Below are positions 1-7,691 of a stretch of DNA of 64,000 bases, one piece after another (within the stretch, counting starts at the first letter, position 1; every line of letters begins with the position of its first letter). A program made the translations under genes and the position numbers. The DNA is from Pedobacter sp. L105 (GTDB lineage Bacteria > Bacteroidota > Bacteroidia > Sphingobacteriales > Sphingobacteriaceae). The notes beneath the pieces are model-generated. The model made no database searches. It was not told where the DNA came from and was given only the letters and a program-made list of their open reading frames with translations. The stretch is taken from NCBI RefSeq assembly GCF_009765875.1, contig NZ_LMUP01000004.1, positions 1,217,080 through 1,281,079 of the forward strand, read 5' to 3'.

Positions 1-600
1 CGCCACCAGGATACCTGCAAAGATCAGGTAAGGAATGCGTGTCGAATCTGCCGTAACTTTTCCGTTGGTTAGAAAAAGGGTGAAGATCAGATGGCCACCC
101 AACACAGGGGCAATGGTGGTACCGAATGAATTAAAAGCCTGGGTTAGGTTTAAACGGCTGGAGGCGCTTTCTTCAGGCCCCAATAGGGTAACATATGCAT
201 TTGCAGTGATCTGCAGAATAGTAAAACCTAAACCCAGCACAAATAATGCGGCCAGGAAAACACCATATACAGATAAACTTGCAGCAGGATAAAAAAGGCA
301 GCAGCCAACAGCAGAAAGCAGCACCCCTGCAATAATTCCCTTTTTGTAACCAACCTTATTGATTGGATCACCTTTGTAATAAGATATCAGGAAATAGATC
401 AATGAACCAATAAAATAAGCCCCAAAGAAGGCAAATTGCACCAGCATTGATTCCAGGAAAGTTAAACTGAACTGTACTTTTAGATGCGGGATTAAAATAT
501 CATTCATACACGTGATGAATCCCCACATGAAGAAAAGAAGTGTCATTGTAATCAATGGGATAACTGAACTGTTTTTTTTAACGGGAGTACTGATGGCCAT
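1..600 (-). CDS. Sugar MFS transporter (FucP-like), 3' end outside window
   Basis: This is the first 200 codons of a membrane transporter that begins with ATG at 600 and runs off the window edge without a stop. The translation opens MAISTPVKKNSSVIPLIT, followed by a hydrophobic helix containing FFMWGFITCMND, which is the typical first helix of the FHS/FucP branch of the major facilitator superfamily (sugar:H+ symport, inner membrane). Further hydrophobic segments and an NLTQAFNSFGTTIAP stretch match the same branch, so a role in fucose, glucose/galactose or related sugar uptake is likely, but the substrate cannot be read from this part. It is divergent from dgkA, with a palindrome between them that could be its operator. 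Family is confident; substrate is not. Confidence 0.85.
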   Translation of the reverse strand, partial: MAISTPVKKNSSVIPLITMTLLFFMWGFITCMNDILIPHLKVQFSLTFLESMLVQFAFFGAYFIGSLIYFLISYYKGDPINKVGYKKGIIAGVLLSAVGCCLFYPAASLSVYGVFLAALFVLGLGFTILQITANAYVTLLGPEESASSRLNLTQAFNSFGTTIAPVLGGHLIFTLFLTNGKVTADSTRIPYLIFAGILVA

Positions 601-678
601 GTTAATTAGGTATCTGGATTTAATTTAATGGGTTTGTTTTACTTATAAGGTAAATGGTATAACAAGCAAATAAACAGT

Positions 679-690
679 TTAGTCGACTAA
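679..690. promoter_or_regulatory. Perfect 12-bp palindrome TTAGTCGACTAA, candidate operator
   Basis: TTAGTCGACTAA is exactly self-complementary and lies 78 bp upstream of the permease start, in the region shared with dgkA. It is the size and symmetry expected of a dimeric repressor site (LacI, GntR or similar), which would suit a sugar permease. The regulator is not in the window and the role is inferred. Confidence 0.4.
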
Positions 691-756
691 TAATTGTGTT
701 GATTAGGTAAAAAATTGACAATACGAGGTAAAAAACCAGATATTAGTTTTAATTTA

Positions 757-764
757 TAAGTTTG
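757..764 (+). promoter_or_regulatory. Promoter -7 box TAAGTTTG for dgkA-recO
   Basis: TAAGTTTG fits the Bacteroidota -7 consensus TAnnTTTG and lies 17 nt before the dgkA ATG. No clear TTTG box is seen at the expected -33 position, so the call rests on one element and its placement. Confidence 0.45.
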
Positions 765-781
765 AGCAATCATTTAATACC

Positions 782-1129
782 ATGCGAAGGTTAATCAAAA
801 GTTTTGGATACGCTTTATCAGGAGTTGCTTATACCACAAAAACACAGCTGAATTTTCAGATCCATCTGGTAGCGGTTTTATTGGTCGGCGCCGCTGGCTG
901 GTATTTTCATTTAGCGGTCGGCGAATGGTTGTGGGTTATACTGGCTATCGGGCTCGTATTGGTTGCAGAACTGTTAAATACAGCCATCGAAATTCTGGTT
1001 GACCTGGTATCTCCTGGTTTTAATGAACAGGCAGGTAGGGTAAAAGACGTAGCAGCAGGGGCAGTAGTGATCGCGGCTATCATTGCAGTAGTAATCGGCG
1101 CGCTTATTTTTATTCCGAAATTCATCTGA
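782..1129 (+). CDS. dgkA: Diacylglycerol kinase family integral membrane protein
   Basis: This 115-residue protein has the compact layout of the DgkA family: a charged N-terminal segment (MRRLIKSFGYALSG), an early helix after QLNFQIH, and three transmembrane helices with the catalytic signature ELLNTAIEILVD at about residues 64-75, followed by KDVAAGAV. The family phosphorylates diacylglycerol, or undecaprenol in many bacteria, at the inner membrane using ATP. The substrate cannot be told from sequence; undecaprenol is plausible in organisms outside the enterobacteria. It starts at ATG 782 just after a TAnnTTTG box, and recO begins one base after its stop, so the two are co-transcribed. Confidence 0.88.
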   Translation: MRRLIKSFGYALSGVAYTTKTQLNFQIHLVAVLLVGAAGWYFHLAVGEWLWVILAIGLVLVAELLNTAIEILVDLVSPGFNEQAGRVKDVAAGAVVIAAIIAVVIGALIFIPKFI

Positions 1130-1130
1130 C

Positions 1131-1856
1131 ATGCTGCACAAAACCCGTGGTATCGTTTTAAAAACAACCTTATATAGCGAGAGCAGTGTAGTGGTACAGA
1201 TATTTACGGCGAAATTTGGTATACAATCTTACCTGGTAAATGGCGTTAAAAGGCCTAAGGCAAAAATCAGGATGAACATGCTGCAGCCCCTGCACCTGGT
1301 AGATATGGTAGTTTATCATAAACCCAATTCAGGTATACAGCGTATTTCTGAGCTCAGGCCATCTCCCGTATTTCGGAGCATACCCTATGATATTTTAAAA
1401 AGTACTATCATTTTATTCTTAAACGAGGTATTGTATAAGAGCATCCGTCAGCAAAATGCCGATGAGAATATTTTTGATTATATATTTAACGCGGTTTCGT
1501 GGTTTGATGAAACTGAAGAAGCCAATGCCAGCTTCCACCTTGCCTTTTTACTAAAACTCTCCCGTTTTCTGGGTTTCGCCCCCAGCACACAGACAAAAAG
1601 TGATCAAAGCTATTTTGATTTGCAGGAAGGAGAATTTAAGTCGCTCCCCCCTTTACACCCTTATTTTATTGAGAAAACAGCTGCAGGATTGTTCATTGCA
1701 CTCTTCACCACTCCCTTTGAAAAATTAGGTGAAATAAAAATGGACAATATGACAAGAAGGCTCATTTTAGATAAAATACTGATTTACTACACCTTGCACA
1801 CAGCTTCGTTCGGGGAAATTAAATCACATCAGGTGCTGGAAGATGTCTTATCATAA
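1131..1856 (+). CDS. recO: DNA repair protein RecO
   Basis: The 241-residue product has the RecO layout: an N-terminal OB-fold that starts MLHKTRGIVLKTTLYSESS and continues with the NGVKRPKAK segment, then a helical C-terminal domain. RecO anneals single strands and, with RecR, loads RecA onto SSB-coated DNA in the RecFOR recombination-repair pathway in the cytoplasm. The zinc-binding cysteines found in some RecO proteins are absent, as is common in Bacteroidota. It follows dgkA by one nucleotide and probably shares its promoter. Length is normal for the phylum. Confidence 0.92.
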   Translation: MLHKTRGIVLKTTLYSESSVVVQIFTAKFGIQSYLVNGVKRPKAKIRMNMLQPLHLVDMVVYHKPNSGIQRISELRPSPVFRSIPYDILKSTIILFLNEVLYKSIRQQNADENIFDYIFNAVSWFDETEEANASFHLAFLLKLSRFLGFAPSTQTKSDQSYFDLQEGEFKSLPPLHPYFIEKTAAGLFIALFTTPFEKLGEIKMDNMTRRLILDKILIYYTLHTASFGEIKSHQVLEDVLS

Positions 1857-1871
1857 AAATATCAGAAATGT

Positions 1872-1902
1872 TTTGGAGTTTTAATTTAGAGGTGTATATT
1901 TG
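1872..1902 (+). promoter_or_regulatory. Promoter of the tRNA-Val pair
   Basis: TTTG at 1872-1875 is followed after exactly 19 nt by TATATTTG at 1895-1902. This is a full match to the primary sigma promoter of Bacteroidota. The tRNA begins 62 nt downstream of the second box, leaving a processed 5' leader. Confidence 0.8.
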
Positions 1903-1964
1903 CACTCCCAACAACAGGGAATAGCTTACTCAGCTAGCTTTACAGTAAAAAGAGTAGAATCAAG

Positions 1965-2039
1965 GGGAGATTAGCTCAGCTGGTTCAGAGCACCTGCCTT
2001 ACAAGCAGGGGGTCACTGGTTCGAACCCAGTATCTCCCA
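1965..2039 (+). tRNA. tRNA-Val (anticodon UAC), copy 1
   Basis: The 75-nt cloverleaf has acceptor arms GGGAGAT/ATCTCCC, D-arm GCTC...GAGC, anticodon stem CCTGC/GCAGG with loop CTTACAA, and T-arm ACTGG-TTCGAAC-CCAGT. The anticodon TAC is at 2000-2002, so it decodes valine GUA (and GUN by wobble). The discriminator base is A; CCA is not encoded, because the next bases are CTA. Confidence 0.97.
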
Positions 2040-2048
2040 CTAATAAAG

Positions 2049-2077
2049 CCCTTCAGATTCCTTTGAGGGGTTTTTAT
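2049..2077 (+). terminator. Hairpin with T-run between the two tRNA-Val genes
   Basis: CCCTTCA pairs with TGAGGGG (one G-T pair) across a short loop, followed by TTTTTATTT. It has the form of an intrinsic terminator, yet the second tRNA has no promoter as good as the first, so it may be leaky or a processing site. Confidence 0.6.
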
Positions 2078-2122
2078 TTAAACCACAGCAGTCATGCTGG
2101 TATCAAAAATGGCAGAACCAAA

Positions 2123-2200
2123 GGGAGATTAGCTCAGCTGGTTCAGAGCACCTGCCTTACAAGCAGGGGGTCACTGGTTCGAACCCAGTATCTCCCACCA
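2123..2200 (+). tRNA. tRNA-Val (anticodon UAC), copy 2, CCA encoded
   Basis: Nucleotides 2123-2197 are identical to copy 1 over all 75 positions, with the anticodon at 2158-2160. Here the discriminator A is followed by a genomic CCA (2198-2200), unlike copy 1. The two genes are 83 bp apart on the same strand and were probably formed by tandem duplication. Confidence 0.97.
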
Positions 2201-2220
2201 AAGGGGAATTAAAATTCTCC

Positions 2221-2252
2221 AAAACCTGTAAATTTCATGATTTACAGGTTTT
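2221..2252 (+). terminator. Perfect 13-bp hairpin after the tRNA pair
   Basis: AAAACCTGTAAAT at 2221-2233 and ATTTACAGGTTTT at 2240-2252 are exact reverse complements around a TTCATG loop. The stem ends in four T residues. It is a good candidate end for the tRNA transcript. Confidence 0.7.
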
Positions 2253-2369
2253 CATGTTTATAAGGCTTTTCAATTTAGCTGACCAGCCTGTTTTTTCAAT
2301 TTCTTAAGCCGGTGTTCAGCGATTGGTCACTGACGAGATCCTCCTGTTAAAATATGTCTTTTCCTGAAT

Positions 2370-2377
2370 TAACTTTG
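2370..2377 (+). promoter_or_regulatory. Promoter -7 box TAACTTTG for the ECF sigma gene
   Basis: TAACTTTG matches TAnnTTTG. Transcription would start near 2384, leaving about 40 nt of leader that contains the inverted repeat at 2397-2417. No clear -33 box is visible. Confidence 0.45.
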
Positions 2378-2396
2378 TGTTAGATTAATGCTAATT

Positions 2397-2417
2397 AATT
2401 ACATTCGTAATGTAATT
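2397..2417. promoter_or_regulatory. 9-bp inverted repeat directly before the sigma-factor start
   Basis: AATTACATT and AATGTAATT are perfect inverted repeats separated by CGT. They end 7 nt before the ATG at 2425 and lie downstream of the -7 box. The site could be a repressor operator or an RNA hairpin that hides the start codon region. The role is inferred. Confidence 0.45.
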
Positions 2418-2424
2418 GAAACCC

Positions 2425-2994
2425 ATGCCCGATTTTAAAAAGCTTTCTGACTTAGAGTTGATCTCGCTTTTTAAAGAAGGAGACAGAAGGGCTTATGAAG
2501 AGATTTACTTCCGTTATTGGGCAATTCTCTTTGGTCATGCTTCAAAGATGCTTGGTAATGAAGAAGATGCGCAGGACCTTGTTCAGGATGTGTTCTCAGT
2601 TTTTTGGTTAAACGGCGCACAGGTAACTATTACACATTCTTTACCAGCATATTTATATTCCATGATGCGTTACAAAATATTTGATCAGATTTCTCATAAG
2701 AAAGTCAAAGACAATTATTTATTGTCTTTAGCAAATTTTATGGAAAAGAATGAATATAGTACCGACTTCAGAGTCAGAGAAAAGCAGATGGAGGCCATCA
2801 TTGCCAAAGAAGTCGCAGCTTTACCCGCAAAGATGAGGGAAGTTTTTGAATTAAGCCGAAAAGCTAACTATTCTTACCGTGAAATAGCAGTAGAATTAGG
2901 TATTTCTGAAAATACCGTAAAAAATCAAATCAACAATGCCTTAAAAATCCTCAGATCGAAATTAGGCGCTTCAATTTTTATATTTTTATTTTAA
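2425..2994 (+). CDS. ECF RNA polymerase sigma-70 factor
   Basis: This 189-residue protein has sigma region 2 (FKEGDRRAYEEIYFRYW, then NEEDAQDLVQDVFSVFW, the region that melts and binds the -10) and region 4 with a helix-turn-helix (YSYREIAVELGISENTVKN) near the C-terminus. It belongs to the Bacteroidota expansion of FecI-like ECF factors that direct transcription of a linked SusC/SusD operon. I start it at ATG 2425 (MPDFKKL); an upstream in-frame TTG at 2416 lies inside the inverted repeat. The FecR-type anti-sigma gene follows 102 bp later, then the susC it probably controls. The C-terminal tail is short and hydrophobic. Confidence 0.9.
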   Translation: MPDFKKLSDLELISLFKEGDRRAYEEIYFRYWAILFGHASKMLGNEEDAQDLVQDVFSVFWLNGAQVTITHSLPAYLYSMMRYKIFDQISHKKVKDNYLLSLANFMEKNEYSTDFRVREKQMEAIIAKEVAALPAKMREVFELSRKANYSYREIAVELGISENTVKNQINNALKILRSKLGASIFIFLF

Positions 2995-3096
2995 AATAAT
3001 AGGATATAAAAAAATAATTCGATTTTTTTTCATTTTATCTAGTAGTAACATCTTAGCTAACCGACTTGTTGTTATAATGCCATCATACAAGTAGCA

Positions 3097-4218
3097 ATGA
3101 ATAAAGATAAAGCTGAAGATCTGATAAAAAAATATCTTACCGGGGAGACCACTCCGGAAGAAGAAGCTTTACTTGAAAACTGGTATGATCTAACTGCCCT
3201 TGGTCAAGCTAATGAGCAGATCTCTCCGGATTATGCAACTATTGAAAAGAAAATATTAACTGCACTCAGGAACCAACAACAACCTGTACCAGTTAGGAGA
3301 TTATGGCCTCGTTACGCCGCCGCCGCATCTATTTTAGCACTGCTGACGGCTGGATTGTTCTATTATAAATCCACGCAGCGTGATGCCCCGCTGCTGATCG
3401 TTCAAAAAGACATTCATCCAGGTGGAAATAATGCTATTCTAACCTTAGCTAATGGAAAAAAGATCGCATTGAATGCCCTAAATAACGGTAACATTATTAC
3501 CACGGGTAATATCACCATTTCTAAGAACGCTAACGGACAGATTACTTATCAGACAAGCAATACCCAACCATCGACCACCGAGGTAACTGATAATACCATT
3601 ACTACGCCCAAGGGTGGGCAATGGCGTGTTATTCTTTCCGATGGCACCAATGTTTGGCTGAATGCCAGTTCTGAGATCACTTATCCGCAAATATTTAAGG
3701 GTGCAGAAAGAATAGTAAGAATTAAAGGAGAGGCCTATTTTGAGGTGGCTAAAGATAAGGAACACCCATTTATAGTCAAATGTGATCAACAGGAAGTGAA
3801 AGTTTTTGGAACCCACTTTAATATTAACAGTTATAGCGACGAACCTGTCGTTAAAACAACCTTGCTTGAGGGCTCCGTTCAGGTTTCGGCAAATGATCAA
3901 AAGCTGGTTATTACACCTGGTGAACAGGCAATTAAAGATATAGGCGGGCATATTACAGCGAAACCGGCAGATCTGGAGGAGGTGATGGCCTGGAAAAACA
4001 ACTCATTTCATTTTGAAAATACCGATGTAAAAACGCTGATGCGGCAGATAGCCCGATGGTATGACATTGAAGTGAAATACGAAGGCCAGGTAACAGGAAA
4101 TAAATTTGCCGGCGAACTGCGCCGCGATACCAATCTCGCTAATGTATTGAAGATTTTTGAGCAAGGCGGAATTCATTTTAGGATGGAAGGCAGGATATTA
4201 ATAGTAACAGCCAATTAG
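3097..4218 (+). CDS. FecR-type anti-sigma factor (transmembrane sensor)
   Basis: The 373-residue product has a cytosolic N-terminal anti-sigma segment (about 1-65), one transmembrane helix (about 71-90, YAAAASILALLTAGLFYY), a periplasmic FecR domain (about 170-270, with WRVILSDGTNVWLNASS and IKGEAYFEVAKD) and a C-terminal DUF4974-like domain (about 300-373, FHFENTDVKTLMRQIARWYD). In this family it holds the ECF sigma factor until the STN domain of a loaded TonB-dependent receptor contacts the periplasmic part. It sits between the sigma gene and an STN-bearing SusC, the classical order. A 102-bp gap separates it from the sigma gene. Confidence 0.93.
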   Translation: MNKDKAEDLIKKYLTGETTPEEEALLENWYDLTALGQANEQISPDYATIEKKILTALRNQQQPVPVRRLWPRYAAAASILALLTAGLFYYKSTQRDAPLLIVQKDIHPGGNNAILTLANGKKIALNALNNGNIITTGNITISKNANGQITYQTSNTQPSTTEVTDNTITTPKGGQWRVILSDGTNVWLNASSEITYPQIFKGAERIVRIKGEAYFEVAKDKEHPFIVKCDQQEVKVFGTHFNINSYSDEPVVKTTLLEGSVQVSANDQKLVITPGEQAIKDIGGHITAKPADLEEVMAWKNNSFHFENTDVKTLMRQIARWYDIEVKYEGQVTGNKFAGELRRDTNLANVLKIFEQGGIHFRMEGRILIVTAN

Positions 4219-4300
4219 ATTGACAATGATTTATAAAACTTTTAATCCATAAGCCTATGTAATATTGAAAATTACTTATTAAAACGGGTACCAAAAAAAA

Positions 4301-4382
4301 CCGGAAGTGCTGAAACACTCCCGGCCAATAATTTGGGTCACCTTATAAACTCTTGCAACAGAACTTCTTTCACTCACCCAAA
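4301..4382 (+). promoter_or_regulatory. Structured leader upstream of susC
   Basis: CCGGAAGTG (4301-4309) pairs with CACTCCCGG (4316-4324) in 8 of 9 positions around a CTGAAA loop, directly after eight A residues. A second, wider pair, TTTGGGT (4332-4338) with ACCCAAA (4376-4382), brackets the following 37 nt and ends 12 nt before the susC ATG. On the minus strand the first hairpin would be followed by T8 and looks like a terminator, but no minus-strand gene needs one here. I read the region as a folded 5' leader of the susC mRNA; function is not known. Confidence 0.5.
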
Positions 4383-4394
4383 CATGACAAAAGT

Positions 4395-7300
4395 ATGCAT
4401 TTAAACTTTTGCAGGGAAACTTATGTAAAAAGTAGATACCCTGCACCTCAATTCATTTTAGCGATGAAACTCACGATATTGATCACTACCATCGCTTTTC
4501 TTCAGGTTTCTGCCAGTACGTTCGCTCAGAGAATATCTCTGAAAGGCAACGAAATCTCATTGACGAAAGCGCTGCAAAGCATTAAAAAACAAAGTGGTTA
4601 TGCTTTGTTTTTTAACAACACCCTTGTTGAAGAGGCAGGCTCCTTTAAGATCAATCTTAAGGATGCCACCCTTGATCAGGCCTTGAGCGAAGTATTGAAA
4701 GACAAGCCTTTTACCTACACCATTATTGATAAAACAATAGTGATAAAGGAAAAGCCTGAAGATATGTTTACCAAAGTCATGAAATACCTGGCTATCCCAA
4801 TTACGATTCATGGAAAAGTAGTCGACGAGAAGGGTTTACCCATACCTGGCGCTACTGTGTTTTTAAAAGACAGGAGCCAGGCCAGCACAACAGATGTAAA
4901 TGGTCGTTTTTTTCTTCAGCACGTAAATGAAAAAGCTATCGTTGTGATCAGCTCCATAGGTTATGCCACCAAAGAACTGAATGCACAGGCAGATATGGGT
5001 ACCATTTCTTTAGAGGTAAGTAACGCTAAACTGGATGAAGTGGTTGTAGTTGGTTATGAAACCACTACCCGCCGTTTAAGCACAGGATCTGTTAGCCAGG
5101 TTAAAGGTACCGAACTTGATCAGCAACCGATATCAAATCCGATATTGGGTTTGGAAGGCCGCGTTCCCGGTGCTTTTATTACACAATCTGCGGGTTACGC
5201 CGGTGCTCCGATCACTGTATTGATCAGGGGACAAAACAGCCTTCAGTCAACCACAAACAACTTTACAGCCCCCTTGTATGTTGTTGACGGTATTCCCTTC
5301 AATAGTACACCTGTTGAGCAAAGCGCAGGCGGGTTTGGCACAACTGCATTTAGCCCTTTAAACACTTTAGATCCCACGCAGATTGAAACTATTGACATCT
5401 TAAAAGATGCAGATGCAACAGCGATTTATGGTTCCAGGGGAGCCAATGGTGTGGTGCTCATCACTACAAAAAAAGGTAAAGCAGGTAACACAAGGGTGAA
5501 TGCTGACATCAGCAGCGGTTTTGGTGATGTATCGAACAAAATAAAAATGTTGGGTACAGAACAGTATTTGAATATCAGGCGACAAGCATTTGCAAACGAT
5601 GGTGTAACACCAACAGTTGCCAACGCACCTGATCTTTTGTTATGGAATCAGCAAGCCTATACTAATTTCCCGAACCTGTTGATGGGTAATACACAACATC
5701 AAACCAAGGCCACATTTGACTTATCAGGCGGGGATCAGTATACTCAATTCATGCTGGGCGGGAACTTTCGCCACGAGTCGACTGTTTTGGACGCAAACAC
5801 AGCCGACGATGCTGATCAGTTTCATATGAACATACAGCACCATAGTCATGATAACAAATTTGGCATAACTGCCTCTGTGAATTACAACATTGATGACAAT
5901 ACCATTCCGAGTTATAATATAAATTATACCAACTACGGTATAGCACCGAACTATCCGCTATATAATAGTAATGGCAGCTTATATTTTGGTACGGGTTATA
6001 CGAACCCGCTGGCGGCGTTCAATGGCACCTATAACTTAAAGTCTACCAACATGGTTTCTAATATGAGCATGCATTATATGGTGATACCGGGGCTCGATAT
6101 TAAAGTTAACGGAGGTTATAACTACGACAATGTTTTCTCCACTACTATAACACCACCGTCCGCCAGTAATCCAATCTTCAATTATTCACCCACTACAGTG
6201 ATGAGTAATAATTATATCAAAACCTATATTCTTGAACCGCAGGTCAATTACACCCACACCTGGGGAAAGAGCAGGTTAACAGCAATCGTAGGAGGTACCT
6301 GGCAGGAAACACAATATGTACAGCCTTATTTTGTGTTAGGGACTTTTACCAATATACAGCTGGCAACAAGTTTATCGTCCTTAAATATCCTGTCAAAATC
6401 ATCAGCCTATACTGATTTCAGGTACGATTCACGCTTTGCCCGCTTAGAATACGAATGGGATGGGAAGTACCTGGCCAGTGGAAACTTTCGCCGTGATGGC
6501 TCTTCCCGATTCGGTGACGATAAACCATACGGAAACTTTGGCAGTGGTGCTTTAGCCTGGATATTCTCCAAAGAAAACTTCATTACCGCCAACCTGCCCT
6601 GGTTAAGTTTTGGTAAATTAAAAACGAGTTATGGTACAGTAGGTAATGATAAATCACTATTAGATTATTCCTATTTGAGTACTTATGCCGCAGGTCAACC
6701 TTATGGCCCAACCTCCAGCCTTGCACCATCGCGCATTCAAAACCAAAGTCTGCAATGGGAAGAAACCACTAAGCTGGATGCTGCCCTGGAGTTAGGATTT
6801 ATACACGACAGGATATTCTTCTCGGCCGACGTTTACCGTAATCGTACAAGTCACTTACTGGCAAGCACGGCGATACCAACGCAAACTGGTTTTGGTAGTT
6901 ATAGCGGCAACCTGCCCGATGGCGCAGTAGTGCAAAATCAAGGTCTTGAGTTAGAGCTGTCAACCGTAAATATCAAGAACAAAGGTTTTACCTGGACCAC
7001 ATCATTTAACTTCACGGCTCCTCAAAACAAGTTATTGTCATTCCCTAACTTACTTTCCTCAAGTTATGCAAACTCGCTGGTAGTTGGACAACCGCTTAAC
7101 TTGCGTACGGTTTACCATTTCACAGGTTTTGTTAACGGTATAGCTACTGCACAGGATGTAAATGGCGATGGCGTTATCACTTCCGGTATAGCAGCCAACG
7201 GAAAAGGTGATTACATTATAGATGGCAGCAGCGATCCTAAATTCTATGGTGGTTTGGATAATACCTTTTCATACAAGGGCTTTCAGTTCAACTTCCTGTT

Positions 7301-7688
7301 CCAATTTGTAAAGAGAACAGCCACCCGTGGCGACCAGAACTTTGTTGCCTATCCGGGCTTAGGGTATAATATACCAGTGTCTTATCTGGATGTTCCACTT
7401 AAATATTCAGCTACATCAGGCAGTGCCGCAACTAATGCGTTTAATTATTACCAGGGGTCGGATGCTGCGGTTCAGGACGCTTCATTTATTCGTTTAAAAA
7501 ATGTATCACTTGCTTATAATGTTCCGGCAATGTGGGCCAAAAAGCTAAAAATGTCAGCGCTGCAATTTTACCTGCACGGGCAAAACCTGCTCACTTTTAC
7601 CAAATATAAAGGCCTTGACCCCGAAACATTATCAACCCAATTACCAACTTTAAGAATGATGGTAGCAGGTATAAAAACAACTTTTTAA
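4395..7688 (+). CDS. SusC/RagA TonB-dependent receptor with STN domain
   Basis: This is an outer-membrane transporter of 1097 residues from ATG 4395. In order it shows a signal peptide with a typical long N-terminus (helix MKLTILITTIAFLQVSASTFAQ begins at about residue 24, so the cleavage is late), an STN domain (SLTKALQSIKKQSGYALFF), a carboxypeptidase-regulatory-like repeat (GKVVDEKGLPIPGATV), a plug with LYVVDGIPFN and YGSRGANGVVLITTKKG, and a barrel ending in phenylalanine. The STN domain implies signalling to the upstream FecR protein. A longer reading from TTG 4353 would run through the leader structure and is not adopted. It imports an oligomer whose nature is not evident; no glycoside hydrolase is adjacent. 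Confidence 0.95.
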   Translation: MHLNFCRETYVKSRYPAPQFILAMKLTILITTIAFLQVSASTFAQRISLKGNEISLTKALQSIKKQSGYALFFNNTLVEEAGSFKINLKDATLDQALSEVLKDKPFTYTIIDKTIVIKEKPEDMFTKVMKYLAIPITIHGKVVDEKGLPIPGATVFLKDRSQASTTDVNGRFFLQHVNEKAIVVISSIGYATKELNAQADMGTISLEVSNAKLDEVVVVGYETTTRRLSTGSVSQVKGTELDQQPISNPILGLEGRVPGAFITQSAGYAGAPITVLIRGQNSLQSTTNNFTAPLYVVDGIPFNSTPVEQSAGGFGTTAFSPLNTLDPTQIETIDILKDADATAIYGSRGANGVVLITTKKGKAGNTRVNADISSGFGDVSNKIKMLGTEQYLNIRRQAFANDGVTPTVANAPDLLLWNQQAYTNFPNLLMGNTQHQTKATFDLSGGDQYTQFMLGGNFRHESTVLDANTADDADQFHMNIQHHSHDNKFGITASVNYNIDDNTIPSYNINYTNYGIAPNYPLYNSNGSLYFGTGYTNPLAAFNGTYNLKSTNMVSNMSMHYMVIPGLDIKVNGGYNYDNVFSTTITPPSASNPIFNYSPTTVMSNNYIKTYILEPQVNYTHTWGKSRLTAIVGGTWQETQYVQPYFVLGTFTNIQLATSLSSLNILSKSSAYTDFRYDSRFARLEYEWDGKYLASGNFRRDGSSRFGDDKPYGNFGSGALAWIFSKENFITANLPWLSFGKLKTSYGTVGNDKSLLDYSYLSTYAAGQPYGPTSSLAPSRIQNQSLQWEETTKLDAALELGFIHDRIFFSADVYRNRTSHLLASTAIPTQTGFGSYSGNLPDGAVVQNQGLELELSTVNIKNKGFTWTTSFNFTAPQNKLLSFPNLLSSSYANSLVVGQPLNLRTVYHFTGFVNGIATAQDVNGDGVITSGIAANGKGDYIIDGSSDPKFYGGLDNTFSYKGFQFNFLFQFVKRTATRGDQNFVAYPGLGYNIPVSYLDVPLKYSATSGSAATNAFNYYQGSDAAVQDASFIRLKNVSLAYNVPAMWAKKLKMSALQFYLHGQNLLTFTKYKGLDPETLSTQLPTLRMMVAGIKTTF

Positions 7689-7691
7689 GAG

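Noticed and set aside
3478..3951. 157-codon open frame antisense to the FecR gene
   Set aside because: It lies wholly inside a well-conserved gene, has no recognisable domain and no promoter.
4301..4324. Intrinsic terminator on the minus strand
   Set aside because: Hairpin plus T8 has the right shape, but no minus-strand transcript is expected to end here; treated as part of the susC leader.
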